A stretch of DNA of 64,000 nucleotides, from contig CBDBQB010000015.1 in NCBI GenBank assembly GCA_965209105.1, positions 10,776 through 74,775 of the forward strand, read 5' to 3'. The stretch is from JAAELZ01 sp965209105. Lineage in GTDB: Bacteria > Pseudomonadota > Gammaproteobacteria > Arenicellales > Poriferihabitantaceae. The translations under genes and the position numbers were made by a program. Within the stretch, counting starts at the first letter, position 1. Every line of letters begins with the position of its first letter. This document shows positions 43,447 through 52,229 of the stretch, one piece after another. The notes below the pieces were generated by a model. It had not been told where the DNA came from and ran no database searches. It saw only the letters and a list, made by a program, of their open reading frames with translations.

Positions 43447-44235
43447 ATGGGACTAGTTGATTCGCATTGCCATCTTAACCTCGAACCTTTAGGCGAAGAT
43501 ATTGAAGGCGTACTGGCGCGGGCGCGCGAAAATAATATTGACTACATGCTATGTGTGGCGGTCAATATTGAAGATTTCCCTCAAGTTCTGGGCATTGCTC
43601 AGGCGCACGATAATATTTTTGCCTCGGTGGGTGTGCACCCCTGTTACGAGGATGCTATTGATCCCAGCGTAGAAGATTTAGTCGAGTACGCTCAGAATGA
43701 GAAAGTCGTTGCGATTGGTGAAACAGGCTTAGATTATTTTAGAATTCAAGGTGATAAGCAGTGGCAGCAGGATCGTTTTGTTCGGCATATCGAAGCGGGT
43801 ATTGCTTGCAATAGACCGTTGATCATCCATACGCGAGCCGCCGCGGATGATACGATGGCGATGCTCAAATCACACGGTGCGGATCAATGTGGTGGGGTGA
43901 TGCACTGTTTTGCGGAGGATTGGGAAACGGCTAAGAAGGCCCTAGATCTCGGTTTTTACATTTCTTTTTCTGGGATCGTCACTTTTAACAGTGCTAAAAC
44001 GCTCAAAGAAATTGCGAAAAAAGTCCCTTTAGATCGAATGCTAGTGGAGACAGATTCACCTTATTTAGCACCTGTTCCCATGCGCGGCAAACCCAATCAG
44101 CCCGCATTTGTTGCGCACACTGCGCAGTATGTGGCGGATCTAAATGATATTTCTTTGGAACGTTTGGCAGAACAGACGAGCGATAATTTTTTCAAACTCT
44201 TCCAATTCGCGCAACGCTCAACGACGGGCGATTGA
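43447..44235 (+). CDS. TatD-family metal-dependent hydrolase (YcfH type)
   Basis: A 262-residue TatD-family deoxyribonuclease-like hydrolase. Metal ligands are in VDSHCHLN near the start, GETGLDYF, the IIHTRAA segment, and VETDSPYLAP near the C-terminus. It occupies the same place after holB as E. coli ycfH. The physiological role of YcfH-type proteins is not settled; DNase activity has been shown for relatives. The gene ends 16 bases before the MITE. Confidence 0.93.
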   Translation: MGLVDSHCHLNLEPLGEDIEGVLARARENNIDYMLCVAVNIEDFPQVLGIAQAHDNIFASVGVHPCYEDAIDPSVEDLVEYAQNEKVVAIGETGLDYFRIQGDKQWQQDRFVRHIEAGIACNRPLIIHTRAAADDTMAMLKSHGADQCGGVMHCFAEDWETAKKALDLGFYISFSGIVTFNSAKTLKEIAKKVPLDRMLVETDSPYLAPVPMRGKPNQPAFVAHTAQYVADLNDISLERLAEQTSDNFFKLFQFAQRSTTGD

Positions 44236-44251
44236 ATAGCCGGAGATTATA

Positions 44252-44271
44252 GAGAGCTTTGCATTAATCAG
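44252..44271 (+). repeat. Left terminal inverted repeat of the MITE
   Basis: Twenty bases, GAGAGCTTTGCATTAATCAG, exactly complementary to 44391-44410. Confidence 0.9.
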
Positions 44272-44390
44272 TAGCGAAAGAAAAATGAGGTAAAATTTCT
44301 CTGTTCAAGGCGGGAGATGCAGCTAATAGCAGGCTATTGGCCAATTTTCCAACGAAAAACAGGGGAATTTTAACCATTTTTACTCGTTAT

Positions 44391-44410
44391 CTGATTAATG
44401 CAAAGCTCTC
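44391..44410 (-). repeat. Right terminal inverted repeat of the MITE
   Basis: Twenty bases, CTGATTAATGCAAAGCTCTC on the plus strand, exactly complementary to 44252-44271. The yggX stop codon is 11 bases away. Confidence 0.9.
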
Positions 44411-44421
44411 TTATAGGCGAA

Positions 44422-44694
44422 CTATTTAGGCACAAAGCCTTGGGGTGTATCACCGAAATCGCCTTCGTTAAACAGGTAACCCACCATGTGTTGCTCGACG
44501 ACCTTGAGTGCGCGTGGTTCAGCCGTGTTGAGCTGCTCTTCGTTAACAATCATCACCAAGCGTTCCAACCAAGTTTGCCAAGCTTCCGCTGAGATGTTCT
44601 CATATACGCGAACGCCTAAATCGCCGGGATAGGGCACGGTATCTAAGCCGGGTGCTTGTTTGCCTAGCTTTACGCAATCTACTGTTCTAGTCAT
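44422..44694 (-). CDS. yggX: Fe(2+)-trafficking protein YggX
   Basis: A 90-residue YggX-family protein, implicated in oxidative protection of Fe-S clusters. The family start MTRTVDCVKLGKQAPGLD with the conserved Cys7, the central SAEAWQTWLERLVMIVNE and the C-terminal FNEGDFGDTPQGFVP are all present. Length equals E. coli YggX (91). The usual neighbour mutY is not adjacent. Confidence 0.96.
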   Translation of the reverse strand: MTRTVDCVKLGKQAPGLDTVPYPGDLGVRVYENISAEAWQTWLERLVMIVNEEQLNTAEPRALKVVEQHMVGYLFNEGDFGDTPQGFVPK

Positions 44695-44957
44695 GGTGAG
44701 GTTTCATTATGTGTTGGCCTTGGTGTGCTCGGATTTGCCCTTGAAAATTGAGCCTTCAAACACAATATAGAGATAGAATGATATTTTTAAACAAGCGAGT
44801 GATATTTCGGATGGATTTTTTATCCATCAGGTGTAATATCGAGAGTATGACTAATCGAGATTTTAGATATATTTCGTGCAGGGTATAAATGGGCTACACT
44901 GCTCAATTTGATGCTCTTTGACACGTATACCGATGAAACTTCTAAGCGAGAGAAATT

Positions 44958-45317
44958 ATGACATATAGTTCAGTTTTAACCCAAACACATATTGCAGTGA
45001 CTGACAACGCGAAAGAAAAAGTTGCTGCCCTATTAGATGAAGCCGGTAAGCAAGTTGAGGCGGTACGCGTATACGTGTATGGCGGCGGCTGTTCTGGTAT
45101 GAAATATGGTATGACTTTCGCGGAACAAAAAGAAGCGACCGATAGTCTAATGGAAGACGGCAAGGTAAAGATTGTCGTCGATCCGGTGGCCCTAGGTTTT
45201 CTTAAAGGCGCTGAGATTGATTATGCAGATGATGGTGTTAATGCCAGTTTTGTGTTCAATAATGTGTTCCAGTCTGTTGGTGGAAGTGGTTCCTGCGGGG
45301 GCTGCGGTTCAGCATAG
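44958..45317 (+). CDS. erpA: A-type iron-sulfur carrier protein, ErpA/IscA family
   Basis: A 119-residue carrier that delivers Fe-S clusters to apoproteins. The first ligand Cys is in YGGGCSGMKYGM, followed by VVDPVALGFLKGAEIDY. The C-terminal ligands read GSCGGCGSA, a CxxC at the very end, instead of the CGCG of E. coli ErpA; I recall this variant from other proteobacterial homologues but cannot verify it. The gene is divergent from yggX, another iron-homeostasis gene. Confidence 0.85.
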   Translation: MTYSSVLTQTHIAVTDNAKEKVAALLDEAGKQVEAVRVYVYGGGCSGMKYGMTFAEQKEATDSLMEDGKVKIVVDPVALGFLKGAEIDYADDGVNASFVFNNVFQSVGGSGSCGGCGSA

Positions 45318-45334
45318 ACTTGTAAACTTAAGAG

Positions 45335-45658
45335 ATGTCGCAAAAAAGTCATGAGCAAAACGGTGGAACGGGATTGGTTCTTGAAACAGCCAAACCCAAG
45401 CTTAAGAAACCACCCATGTATAAAATCGTTATGTTAAATGACGACTATACCCCCATGGATTTTGTGATCATGGTGCTCGAAAATCTATTTCGATTGGATC
45501 ATGAAAAAGCCGTTCAAATCATGCTGAATGTTCATCAGAAAGGCAAAGGCGTGTGTGGCGTATTTCCCCATGAAATTGCGCAGACTAAACTCGCGCTGGT
45601 GACAGAATTCGCGCGTAAACATGAGCACCCCTTGCAGTGTACGATGGAGGAAGCTTAG
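45335..45658 (+). CDS. clpS: ATP-dependent Clp protease adaptor ClpS
   Basis: ClpS delivers N-degron substrates to ClpAP. The 107-residue protein has a disordered N-terminal extension and the core YKIVMLNDDYTPMDFVIMVL, with the Asn-Asp-Asp of the N-end recognition pocket, and ends with the HPLQCTMEEA typical of the family. It starts 17 bases after erpA and lies directly before clpA. Confidence 0.97.
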   Translation: MSQKSHEQNGGTGLVLETAKPKLKKPPMYKIVMLNDDYTPMDFVIMVLENLFRLDHEKAVQIMLNVHQKGKGVCGVFPHEIAQTKLALVTEFARKHEHPLQCTMEEA

Positions 45659-45668
45659 GCTATTTATT

Positions 45669-47912
45669 ATGTTATCTAAAAGAATCGAAACAGCGCTGGG
45701 CACCGCAGTCACTAAAGCACAGAACTTGCGCCACGAGTTTGTCACCATCGAACATCTATTGTTCGCGCTGACGGATATCGAGTCTGTTCGAAAACTGATC
45801 GAGCAATTGGGCGGAAATGCCGGAAAACTTCGCGAAGATTTGGATCGATTTTTAAATGAGCAAATGCCCGTTATCGATTTAGAAGAAGAGGTCGAAACGC
45901 AGCCCGGCATCGGTTTTCAGCGCGTATTGCGGCGTGCCATACTGCATGTGCAAAACGCGGGAAAAGACGAAGTACAAGGCACGAACATATTGGTGTCGAT
46001 CTTAAGTGAACGGGATTCTCACGCTGCGTACTACTTAAATGCGCAAAATATAACGCGTTATGACGTCGTGAGCCAGCTCTCCCACGGCGTGACAGATATT
46101 GGTATGGACGATCCTCAGCTTGAATATCAAGAAGGCGAGGGCGTAGAGGCAGATCAACGCCAGAGTGCCTTGGAGGCCTATACCGTCAATCTCAACGTAC
46201 GCGCGAGTGAGGGGAAAATTGACCCCTTAATAGGCCGCGAAATGGAACTACAACGGGCAGCACAAATCTTGTGTCGTCGGCGGAAAAATAATCCCTTATT
46301 TGTGGGTGAAGCGGGGGTCGGTAAGACCGCGCTAGCCGAAGGTTTGGCGCGGCAAATTGTACGCAAAGAAGTCCCCGAAATTTTGGCCGATAGCACGATC
46401 TACGCTTTAGATATAGGTTCACTGCTGGCCGGGACAAAATATCGTGGTGATTTCGAAGAGCGTTTGAAATCGGTCATGAAAGAATTGCAGCAAGCGCCTG
46501 ATTCGATTTTATTTATCGATGAGATTCACACTATTATAGGGGCTGGCGCAGTATCGGGCGGTGCGCTCGACGCGTCGAATTTACTCAAGCCTATGCTCGC
46601 AAACGGAGAGATCAAATGCATCGGTTCGACAACTTATCAGGAATATCGAAACATCTTTGAGAAAGATCGCGCGCTTTCGCGTCGCTTCCAAAGTATTAGC
46701 GTTGATGAGCCTACGGTTGATGAGGCGGTACAGATATTGATGGGTCTTAAATCTCGTTTTGAAGAACATCATGAAGTTAAATACACCGCGCCAGCCTTGC
46801 GCTCGGCGGTGGAGTTGGCCGCTCGTTATTTAACCGATCGATTTCTACCCGATACGGCGATCGACGTGATGGATGAGGCCGGTGCTAAGATGCGTTTGGC
46901 ACCTGCGTCGAAACGCAAAAAAACGGTGGGCGTAAAAGACATCGAAGCAATCGTGGCCAGTATGGCACGCATTCCGCCTAAGCAAGTTTCCACTGAAGAC
47001 CGACAATCATTAAAGAGTCTCGAGCGCGATCTTAAGCTGGTGGTGTTTGGCCAAGACAAGGCAATCAGTACTTTATCGTCTGCCATCAAGCTATCGCGTT
47101 CAGGCCTTGGCGATAAAGATAAACCGATTGGTTCGTATTTATTTGCGGGGCCGACCGGGGTGGGTAAGACAGAAGTCACCAAACAATTGGCGCATACCTT
47201 GGGTATCGAGCTGATTCGGTTTGATATGTCTGAGTATATGGAGCGGCACACCGTGTCTAGGCTCATAGGTGCGCCCCCAGGCTACGTAGGCTTTGATCAG
47301 GGTGGCTTATTGACCGAAGCGGTAAATAAGCATCCTCACGCAGTCCTGTTACTCGATGAAATCGAAAAGGCGCACCCTGATCTATTTAATATTTTGTTAC
47401 AAGTCATGGATTATGGAACCTTGACGGACAATAACGGCAGAAAATCTGATTTTCGCAATGTCATCATCGTAATGACGACAAACGCCGGCGCTGTCGATGC
47501 GGCGCGTGGCACCATGGGTTTTCTTGAAAGAGAGCGATCGCACGACAACAGTGAGGCGATCAAGAAAACATTTAGCCCCGAATTTAGGAACCGACTTGAT
47601 TCCGTTGTCTCGTTTGCACCATTGGACGAAGGAACCATATTGCACGTGGTAGGCAAGTTTATTTTAGAGCTCGAACAGCAGTTAGAAGAAAAACACGTTG
47701 TCATAGAGGTTGATGATGAGGCACGAAATTGGTTAGCTGAAAAAGGGTATGATAAATCCATGGGTGCGCGGCCAATGGCTCGAATTATTCAAGAGCACAT
47801 CAAACAACCACTGGCAGAAGATTTGCTGTTTGGTAAATTGATGAAAGGGGGGTCGGTGGTGGTCAGCGTTAAGGACGATAAGCTGGTTTGTCAGGTAAAC
47901 GAAAAAACTTAG
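45669..47912 (+). CDS. clpA: ATP-dependent Clp protease ATP-binding subunit ClpA
   Basis: ClpA is the hexameric unfoldase that feeds ClpP. From the ATG at 45669 the product is 747 residues starting MLSKRIETALGTAV (E. coli ClpA 758); the frame opens at 45621 inside clpS, which is not the likely start. The N-domain binds ClpS. D1 has GEAGVGKTALAEGL and D2 has GPTGVGKTEVTKQLA, each with a Walker B (LFIDEIH and LLLDEIEKAH). The D2 ClpP-docking loop is expected near IGF, but here the corresponding GTMGF segment makes this hard to place by eye. Confidence 0.97.
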   Translation: MLSKRIETALGTAVTKAQNLRHEFVTIEHLLFALTDIESVRKLIEQLGGNAGKLREDLDRFLNEQMPVIDLEEEVETQPGIGFQRVLRRAILHVQNAGKDEVQGTNILVSILSERDSHAAYYLNAQNITRYDVVSQLSHGVTDIGMDDPQLEYQEGEGVEADQRQSALEAYTVNLNVRASEGKIDPLIGREMELQRAAQILCRRRKNNPLFVGEAGVGKTALAEGLARQIVRKEVPEILADSTIYALDIGSLLAGTKYRGDFEERLKSVMKELQQAPDSILFIDEIHTIIGAGAVSGGALDASNLLKPMLANGEIKCIGSTTYQEYRNIFEKDRALSRRFQSISVDEPTVDEAVQILMGLKSRFEEHHEVKYTAPALRSAVELAARYLTDRFLPDTAIDVMDEAGAKMRLAPASKRKKTVGVKDIEAIVASMARIPPKQVSTEDRQSLKSLERDLKLVVFGQDKAISTLSSAIKLSRSGLGDKDKPIGSYLFAGPTGVGKTEVTKQLAHTLGIELIRFDMSEYMERHTVSRLIGAPPGYVGFDQGGLLTEAVNKHPHAVLLLDEIEKAHPDLFNILLQVMDYGTLTDNNGRKSDFRNVIIVMTTNAGAVDAARGTMGFLERERSHDNSEAIKKTFSPEFRNRLDSVVSFAPLDEGTILHVVGKFILELEQQLEEKHVVIEVDDEARNWLAEKGYDKSMGARPMARIIQEHIKQPLAEDLLFGKLMKGGSVVVSVKDDKLVCQVNEKT

Positions 47913-47988
47913 ACGAGCATCAAAGTGGGTTTGCTATTGCTAGAGAAGGTCTAATTGCTTAGGCTAAGCCAGAGCCAAATTTACAAGA

Positions 47989-49860
47989 TCAGAGATTGTT
48001 ATCCGGCAGCCGCTTGGTTTCTATCCGATCAAACACTAACCGCCCCTTGCCGCTGAAATATATTTTAGGCTCTGCGATATCAACGTGATCTATTTTGACG
48101 GTAAGTAGGATTTCTTGATCACCCGCGTGAATGAACTCTTCAGCCAACACTTTGGGTATTCTTCGTGAAATAACTTTTACATCGCCGATCACTTCACCTG
48201 CTTGGCCGATGGCATCGAGAAAAAATCGAATTTCGTAAGTGCCAGGTAAATAGTATTGTTGGTACCCATAGCCGACAATCCCAGCCTTGTCCGGTGCCTC
48301 GCTTACATGCTTTATATCACCTTCGATTGATATATTTTTCCCTGTTAATGCCCCCATCTTTTCTGCGTGATAAATTGGTATTTTCCCATCGAATGGTATG
48401 ATACGTTGTGCAGGCTGAGGGTAGTGTCCATTGATAACATAGACAGGCCGATTTGGGTATAAGTGATATAAGGCGTGACGGACTCCTTTTGTTTCGCGGA
48501 CGATAAGTGGGTCTGAATCTAAACCAAGGGCGTTCCATGAATTTTCAGATAAAATACTCTTATACACGTGATTTAAAATCACAATTGACCCAGGAGGAAC
48601 ACCGCGAATAACGTTCTGAAATGCTGCTTTGTAGTCATTGCGGATAGTAATTTTTAAAGCTTCGGCATTAAAAGTTTTAAGCGCTTGTGTCGATACAATG
48701 ATTGCTATAAATCCAATAGAAAATAGTGCAACCCACCTTGGGAAATGCCAATTTATGTTGATGAATTTAGTCATTCCGAGTCCTGCACCCAACACAATGA
48801 ATACAAGCGTTTCGTAATAGTAAACAGGTGCAAGTTCGACAATTCCCTCGAACCAAAATGCCACGTAACTTAGCCACACGAGTAGCGTAGCGAGGATCAT
48901 ACTGCCACTGACATGACGCCGATAACCATATAATGCTAAGCCGAGCCACACGACTAGTGAACCTTTAAACCCCCATAATTTGGAGTTAAGCTCAGAAATA
49001 TTATCGCGGATAAAGCCCCAGCCCCTCTCTATGGTATGGTCATAACCGTGGCGATTCCCGAATCCAATATCATCGCTTGGATCGTAATATAGATACGTGG
49101 ATAGAAAAGGGTCGCCGGTGGCCGCTGCATTATAGGCGAGAAGAATTACTCCACCCAATGCAGCACAACCGGAAAAAATAAGGGTTGAAACGATCTCTTG
49201 TCTCGATTTAGACTTCAACAGGTGAGCGATAGAATCAATAGCAAAGGGCAAGGCGATCCAAAAAGCGGTGTAGGTTCGATCAAGAAATAGAAAAGCCCAC
49301 GCAAGACCGGCGATTGCGGCGTAGCGGTATTTATGTTCTTGCCGCCAAACCAGATACGACCACATCATGAGCGCTGTTGCCGCAAATGCCGAGGTATGAC
49401 TGAGAACAGAACCTTGCAGCAACCAGAAGTAAGGACTTAAAAATAGTAAGCCAATCGTTATCCATATTGGAATCTTAAGCCGTTCGCCAGCCTTACTTAG
49501 AAACCATACCGCAATAAACACAGCAACGGCTGTCATGAGTCTAGGATAGCCCACCAAGACACCCGGAATAAGCCACACCGCCTGCGCAGGAGGGTAGCGA
49601 GATAGCCAACCCGCTTGGTCGTCACAGATCAACATTTGATGAAAAAATGCCTCTCTTAAAGGAGGGCATTCCAATCGCATTTCCCCTTGAGAAAACAGCC
49701 AAGCCTGGAAAAGATAGCTATTTTCGTCGGTGGTAAGGTATTCCTTTAAGTAGACGTGTTCACCAATCAATAACGCCCCAAATGCGGCAATAAGGCCGAG
49801 TAGAATACGAAGTCCGAGTTGAGCTTGGCTGGAATGCCAGAAGTTATTAGCCGTATTCAT
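47989..49860 (-). CDS. Multi-pass membrane glycosyltransferase-like protein (PMT/GT39 type)
   Basis: A 623-residue membrane protein with about ten predicted helices in its first 420 residues and a soluble beta-rich domain after about 430. The first extracytoplasmic loop contains YLTTDENSYLFQAW; the Asp-Glu pair is where PMT/ArnT-type lipid-linked sugar transferases have their catalytic acid. The C-terminal part looks periplasmic, with no recognised motif. A role in transferring a sugar from a polyprenyl carrier to a surface molecule is inference. It is convergent with clpA and not in an operon with known envelope genes. Confidence 0.65.
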   Translation of the reverse strand: MNTANNFWHSSQAQLGLRILLGLIAAFGALLIGEHVYLKEYLTTDENSYLFQAWLFSQGEMRLECPPLREAFFHQMLICDDQAGWLSRYPPAQAVWLIPGVLVGYPRLMTAVAVFIAVWFLSKAGERLKIPIWITIGLLFLSPYFWLLQGSVLSHTSAFAATALMMWSYLVWRQEHKYRYAAIAGLAWAFLFLDRTYTAFWIALPFAIDSIAHLLKSKSRQEIVSTLIFSGCAALGGVILLAYNAAATGDPFLSTYLYYDPSDDIGFGNRHGYDHTIERGWGFIRDNISELNSKLWGFKGSLVVWLGLALYGYRRHVSGSMILATLLVWLSYVAFWFEGIVELAPVYYYETLVFIVLGAGLGMTKFININWHFPRWVALFSIGFIAIIVSTQALKTFNAEALKITIRNDYKAAFQNVIRGVPPGSIVILNHVYKSILSENSWNALGLDSDPLIVRETKGVRHALYHLYPNRPVYVINGHYPQPAQRIIPFDGKIPIYHAEKMGALTGKNISIEGDIKHVSEAPDKAGIVGYGYQQYYLPGTYEIRFFLDAIGQAGEVIGDVKVISRRIPKVLAEEFIHAGDQEILLTVKIDHVDIAEPKIYFSGKGRLVFDRIETKRLPDNNL

Positions 49861-50106
49861 TAAAGTTTAGGTACGGAGAAGCTTGGTTTTTTGCATACGG
49901 ATGCAAGTGAGCCTGTATTAATCTATCGGCGTAAGTATCAAAGGGTCACCAATTATAATCCTTAAAATTGGTTTTAGGCGGACGTTTCTTAGAGATTAAA
50001 GAAAGAAAGGAGGAAGTGGGGTTTGAGAGGGCAAGCGTCCTTCAGTTAATGTGTCCGCTAAAGTAGGGGAAGCTCCGCTCCGTTTGGCAGGGCGTTAGGA
50101 GAGAAA

Positions 50107-50616
50107 CTAATCCCAGTTCTGCGCCGATGATATATCAATGCCGAGATCTTCTGGATTGTTTCCCCCCATATCATCTTCATCCTCGGTGGCTTCATTCTCG
50201 AAGGGTTTAACTTCGCTGCGCTCCAGTAAGCTCATTGCGACCTCAACAAAGTCGTATTCAGTGATGATGCCGACTAAGTGGCCATTATTGACGATAGGCA
50301 AACAGCCGTGGCGAGAGTTATGAATATATTGTGCGGCCTTTAATGTGCCGGTTTCTGGCGAGATGCTGACAACGGGCGTTGTCATGATATCGCCCAGCGG
50401 AGTGTCGCTGTTGTCGGTCGGGTTGCTGTTAAGATTTGAGCTGCTGGCTGCTAATACGTCTCGGTGGCTAATTATGCCAACCAACTGGTCTTCGTGATCA
50501 ACAATAGGAATGTGATGAATGTGTTTTTCATTCATTATCTCATGCGCTGTTCCCAATGTATCTTCTGGAGCAAGCCGAATTGGGTCAGGCGTCATGATGG
50601 ATTCTACGCTGATCAT
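50107..50616 (-). CDS. Tandem CBS domain protein
   Basis: A 169-residue protein made almost wholly of two CBS domains. The first starts VESIMTPDPIRLAPEDTLG and ends VGIISHRDVLA, and the second runs from IMTTPVVSISPETGTLK to VGIITEYDFVEV. The C-terminus is acidic (ATEDEDDMGG). Such stand-alone pairs bind adenine nucleotides and regulate partners; the partner here is unknown. It lies between two membrane glycosyltransferase-like genes. The ATG at 50616 is preferred over a TTG at 50619. Confidence 0.9.
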   Translation of the reverse strand: MISVESIMTPDPIRLAPEDTLGTAHEIMNEKHIHHIPIVDHEDQLVGIISHRDVLAASSSNLNSNPTDNSDTPLGDIMTTPVVSISPETGTLKAAQYIHNSRHGCLPIVNNGHLVGIITEYDFVEVAMSLLERSEVKPFENEATEDEDDMGGNNPEDLGIDISSAQNWD

Positions 50617-50728
50617 CAATGCACCTCGTTCGCTATTTTATAATGAGTCTAGTCCTTTGAAATCGGCGGCGCAACAACTTTAGTATCGTTATAAATAGAT
50701 TAATCGACTTGATTCTATATTTCTAGCC

Positions 50729-52021
50729 TTAGCTTAAGCCAAAGTAAAAGCAGTAAATTACGGAAATGATTCCAGAAGGTAGGATAGCAAGTAATTTATA
50801 TTTTTGATGCTCAGGTCGATACAAAATATTAGCGAGAGCGATGATAAATAGCGGGCTTAAAAATAAAAAATATTTTGTCTTTAACATCCATTCAAAGCTT
50901 CGAAGTGCCCATATTATATAAATTATTATGGTGGGTATAGCGATGCTGGTGATTAGTGTGGCTTGATGCTTAATGAGCAAATTTGCGCCACCTAGAACGG
51001 CAAGTAAGGTAGTAGGTAGCCCAGCAACTAAGATCAGCCAAAGCAACCAAATAGGGAAATCCTTATTGTGGATATTATTTCTATCTGGGCGACCATGCCT
51101 TTCTGGTATGGTGAAAAAGCTATGGTCTGTCCAGAGTTGCCCATAATGGGAAGATAAGAATTCGTGTGAGTAGACGCTGAATTCGCCAAGATCTTTAGTC
51201 GTGTCTTCCGTAAAAGTATTTATTATTCGAGGTAAGCTAAATTTCGTAAAACTATATAAGTCGGCGTAGTTACGGTGCTCCGAAATATTATTGCCAGGAA
51301 ATGGAGTGCCATAGTCTTTTACGTTGTTTAGGTAAGGAAATGCGCCAAGCATTAAGACAATAATTGTATAGGTCGCGCCGTTTCTTAAGGTTGATGTTTG
51401 TCTGTTTTTAAGCCATTCGAATAATAATATTAGGCCTAATATTACGGCGATTATCGCACCTGTATATTTTGTTAGTGCGGCTAGTGCTATAAAAATAGAA
51501 GCAAGAATCAGAGGTTTTAGGTGTCGATTCTTTTGATACTTTTCGAAATAATATACTGCTGCTACGACGAAGGTAGACATCAACATGTCTGACTCTATTG
51601 CGTGTGAAGATATGACGATAACGGGCAAAAACGATAGTAATGCCAGCATCAGGTAGTCAAACAGTTGGCCTTGATGAATCCTGTGTTGTAAATAGACTTT
51701 ATAAGCGTAATAAATATATACAAGTGAAATTACATTTAGAAACGTAGCTAACCCAATTAGTTGATGGGTTCGATCGCCTCCAAAATAATCAATGACGATA
51801 AAAACGCAATTTCCGATCAAAGAAAAAAGAGGCGGGTGGTAGCAAACCCAGCAGTCGTCTTTAGTCGCTAATACCCCATTTTCATAAAAGTGTACGACGA
51901 CATTTGAATAAAAATCATATACATAGCCATCGGGATAGGGCGAATAGATGGCGAGTAAAATATGCAGTACGCCTATAATTACAATTAAGGGGATTAGTAT
52001 TGTTTTGTTATTAATGCTCAC
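50729..52021 (-). CDS. Multi-pass membrane protein, GT39/ArnT-like glycosyltransferase
   Basis: A 430-residue membrane protein with about eleven hydrophobic segments. The first loop has an Asp (YSPYPDGYVYDFYS) and then CYHPPLF, the HPPL motif typical of ArnT/GT39 family transferases that act on polyprenyl-linked sugars. The later IESDMLMS and ALTKYTG blocks are also common in the family. Its base composition is visibly AT-richer than its neighbours. It is not clearly similar to the protein at 47989 beyond the general fold. The acceptor and sugar are unknown. Confidence 0.7.
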   Translation of the reverse strand: MSINNKTILIPLIVIIGVLHILLAIYSPYPDGYVYDFYSNVVVHFYENGVLATKDDCWVCYHPPLFSLIGNCVFIVIDYFGGDRTHQLIGLATFLNVISLVYIYYAYKVYLQHRIHQGQLFDYLMLALLSFLPVIVISSHAIESDMLMSTFVVAAVYYFEKYQKNRHLKPLILASIFIALAALTKYTGAIIAVILGLILLFEWLKNRQTSTLRNGATYTIIVLMLGAFPYLNNVKDYGTPFPGNNISEHRNYADLYSFTKFSLPRIINTFTEDTTKDLGEFSVYSHEFLSSHYGQLWTDHSFFTIPERHGRPDRNNIHNKDFPIWLLWLILVAGLPTTLLAVLGGANLLIKHQATLITSIAIPTIIIYIIWALRSFEWMLKTKYFLFLSPLFIIALANILYRPEHQKYKLLAILPSGIISVIYCFYFGLS

Positions 52022-52229
52022 CTATTTGGGTTCTCCGAGTAGATTAGGTTTGAAGAATTTTGTCGTGATTTCATTGTGTATTTTCGAGAATTTGATGAGT
52101 ACAGTGGGGATAAATTTTTAGCGCTAGCTGAAGATCGTTGGACATCAGATCGCTCTGAATATTTGGGTCTGTGAACGCTACAAAACATACAACTTTTATC
52201 AATTATGATTAATAGAGATATAGGGCGTC

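Larger units (their letters stand above)
44247..44415. mobile_element. MITE of 159 bp with perfect 20-bp inverted repeats
   Basis: The element (44252-44410) begins GAGAGCTTTGCATTAATCAG and ends with its exact complement. A TTATA pentamer flanks both sides (44247-44251 and 44411-44415); a 3-bp TAT duplication is an alternative reading. There is no coding frame. The outer 13 bases, GAGAGCTTTGCAT, equal the right end of the IS5-family element at 6586-7828, so it was probably moved by a transposase of that type. It lies between the convergent tatD and yggX genes. Confidence 0.85.

Noticed and set aside
44811..44827. Hairpin ATGGAT-TTTTT-ATCCAT upstream of erpA
   Set aside because: A six-pair AT-rich stem without a T tract in the right place; too weak for a terminator call.
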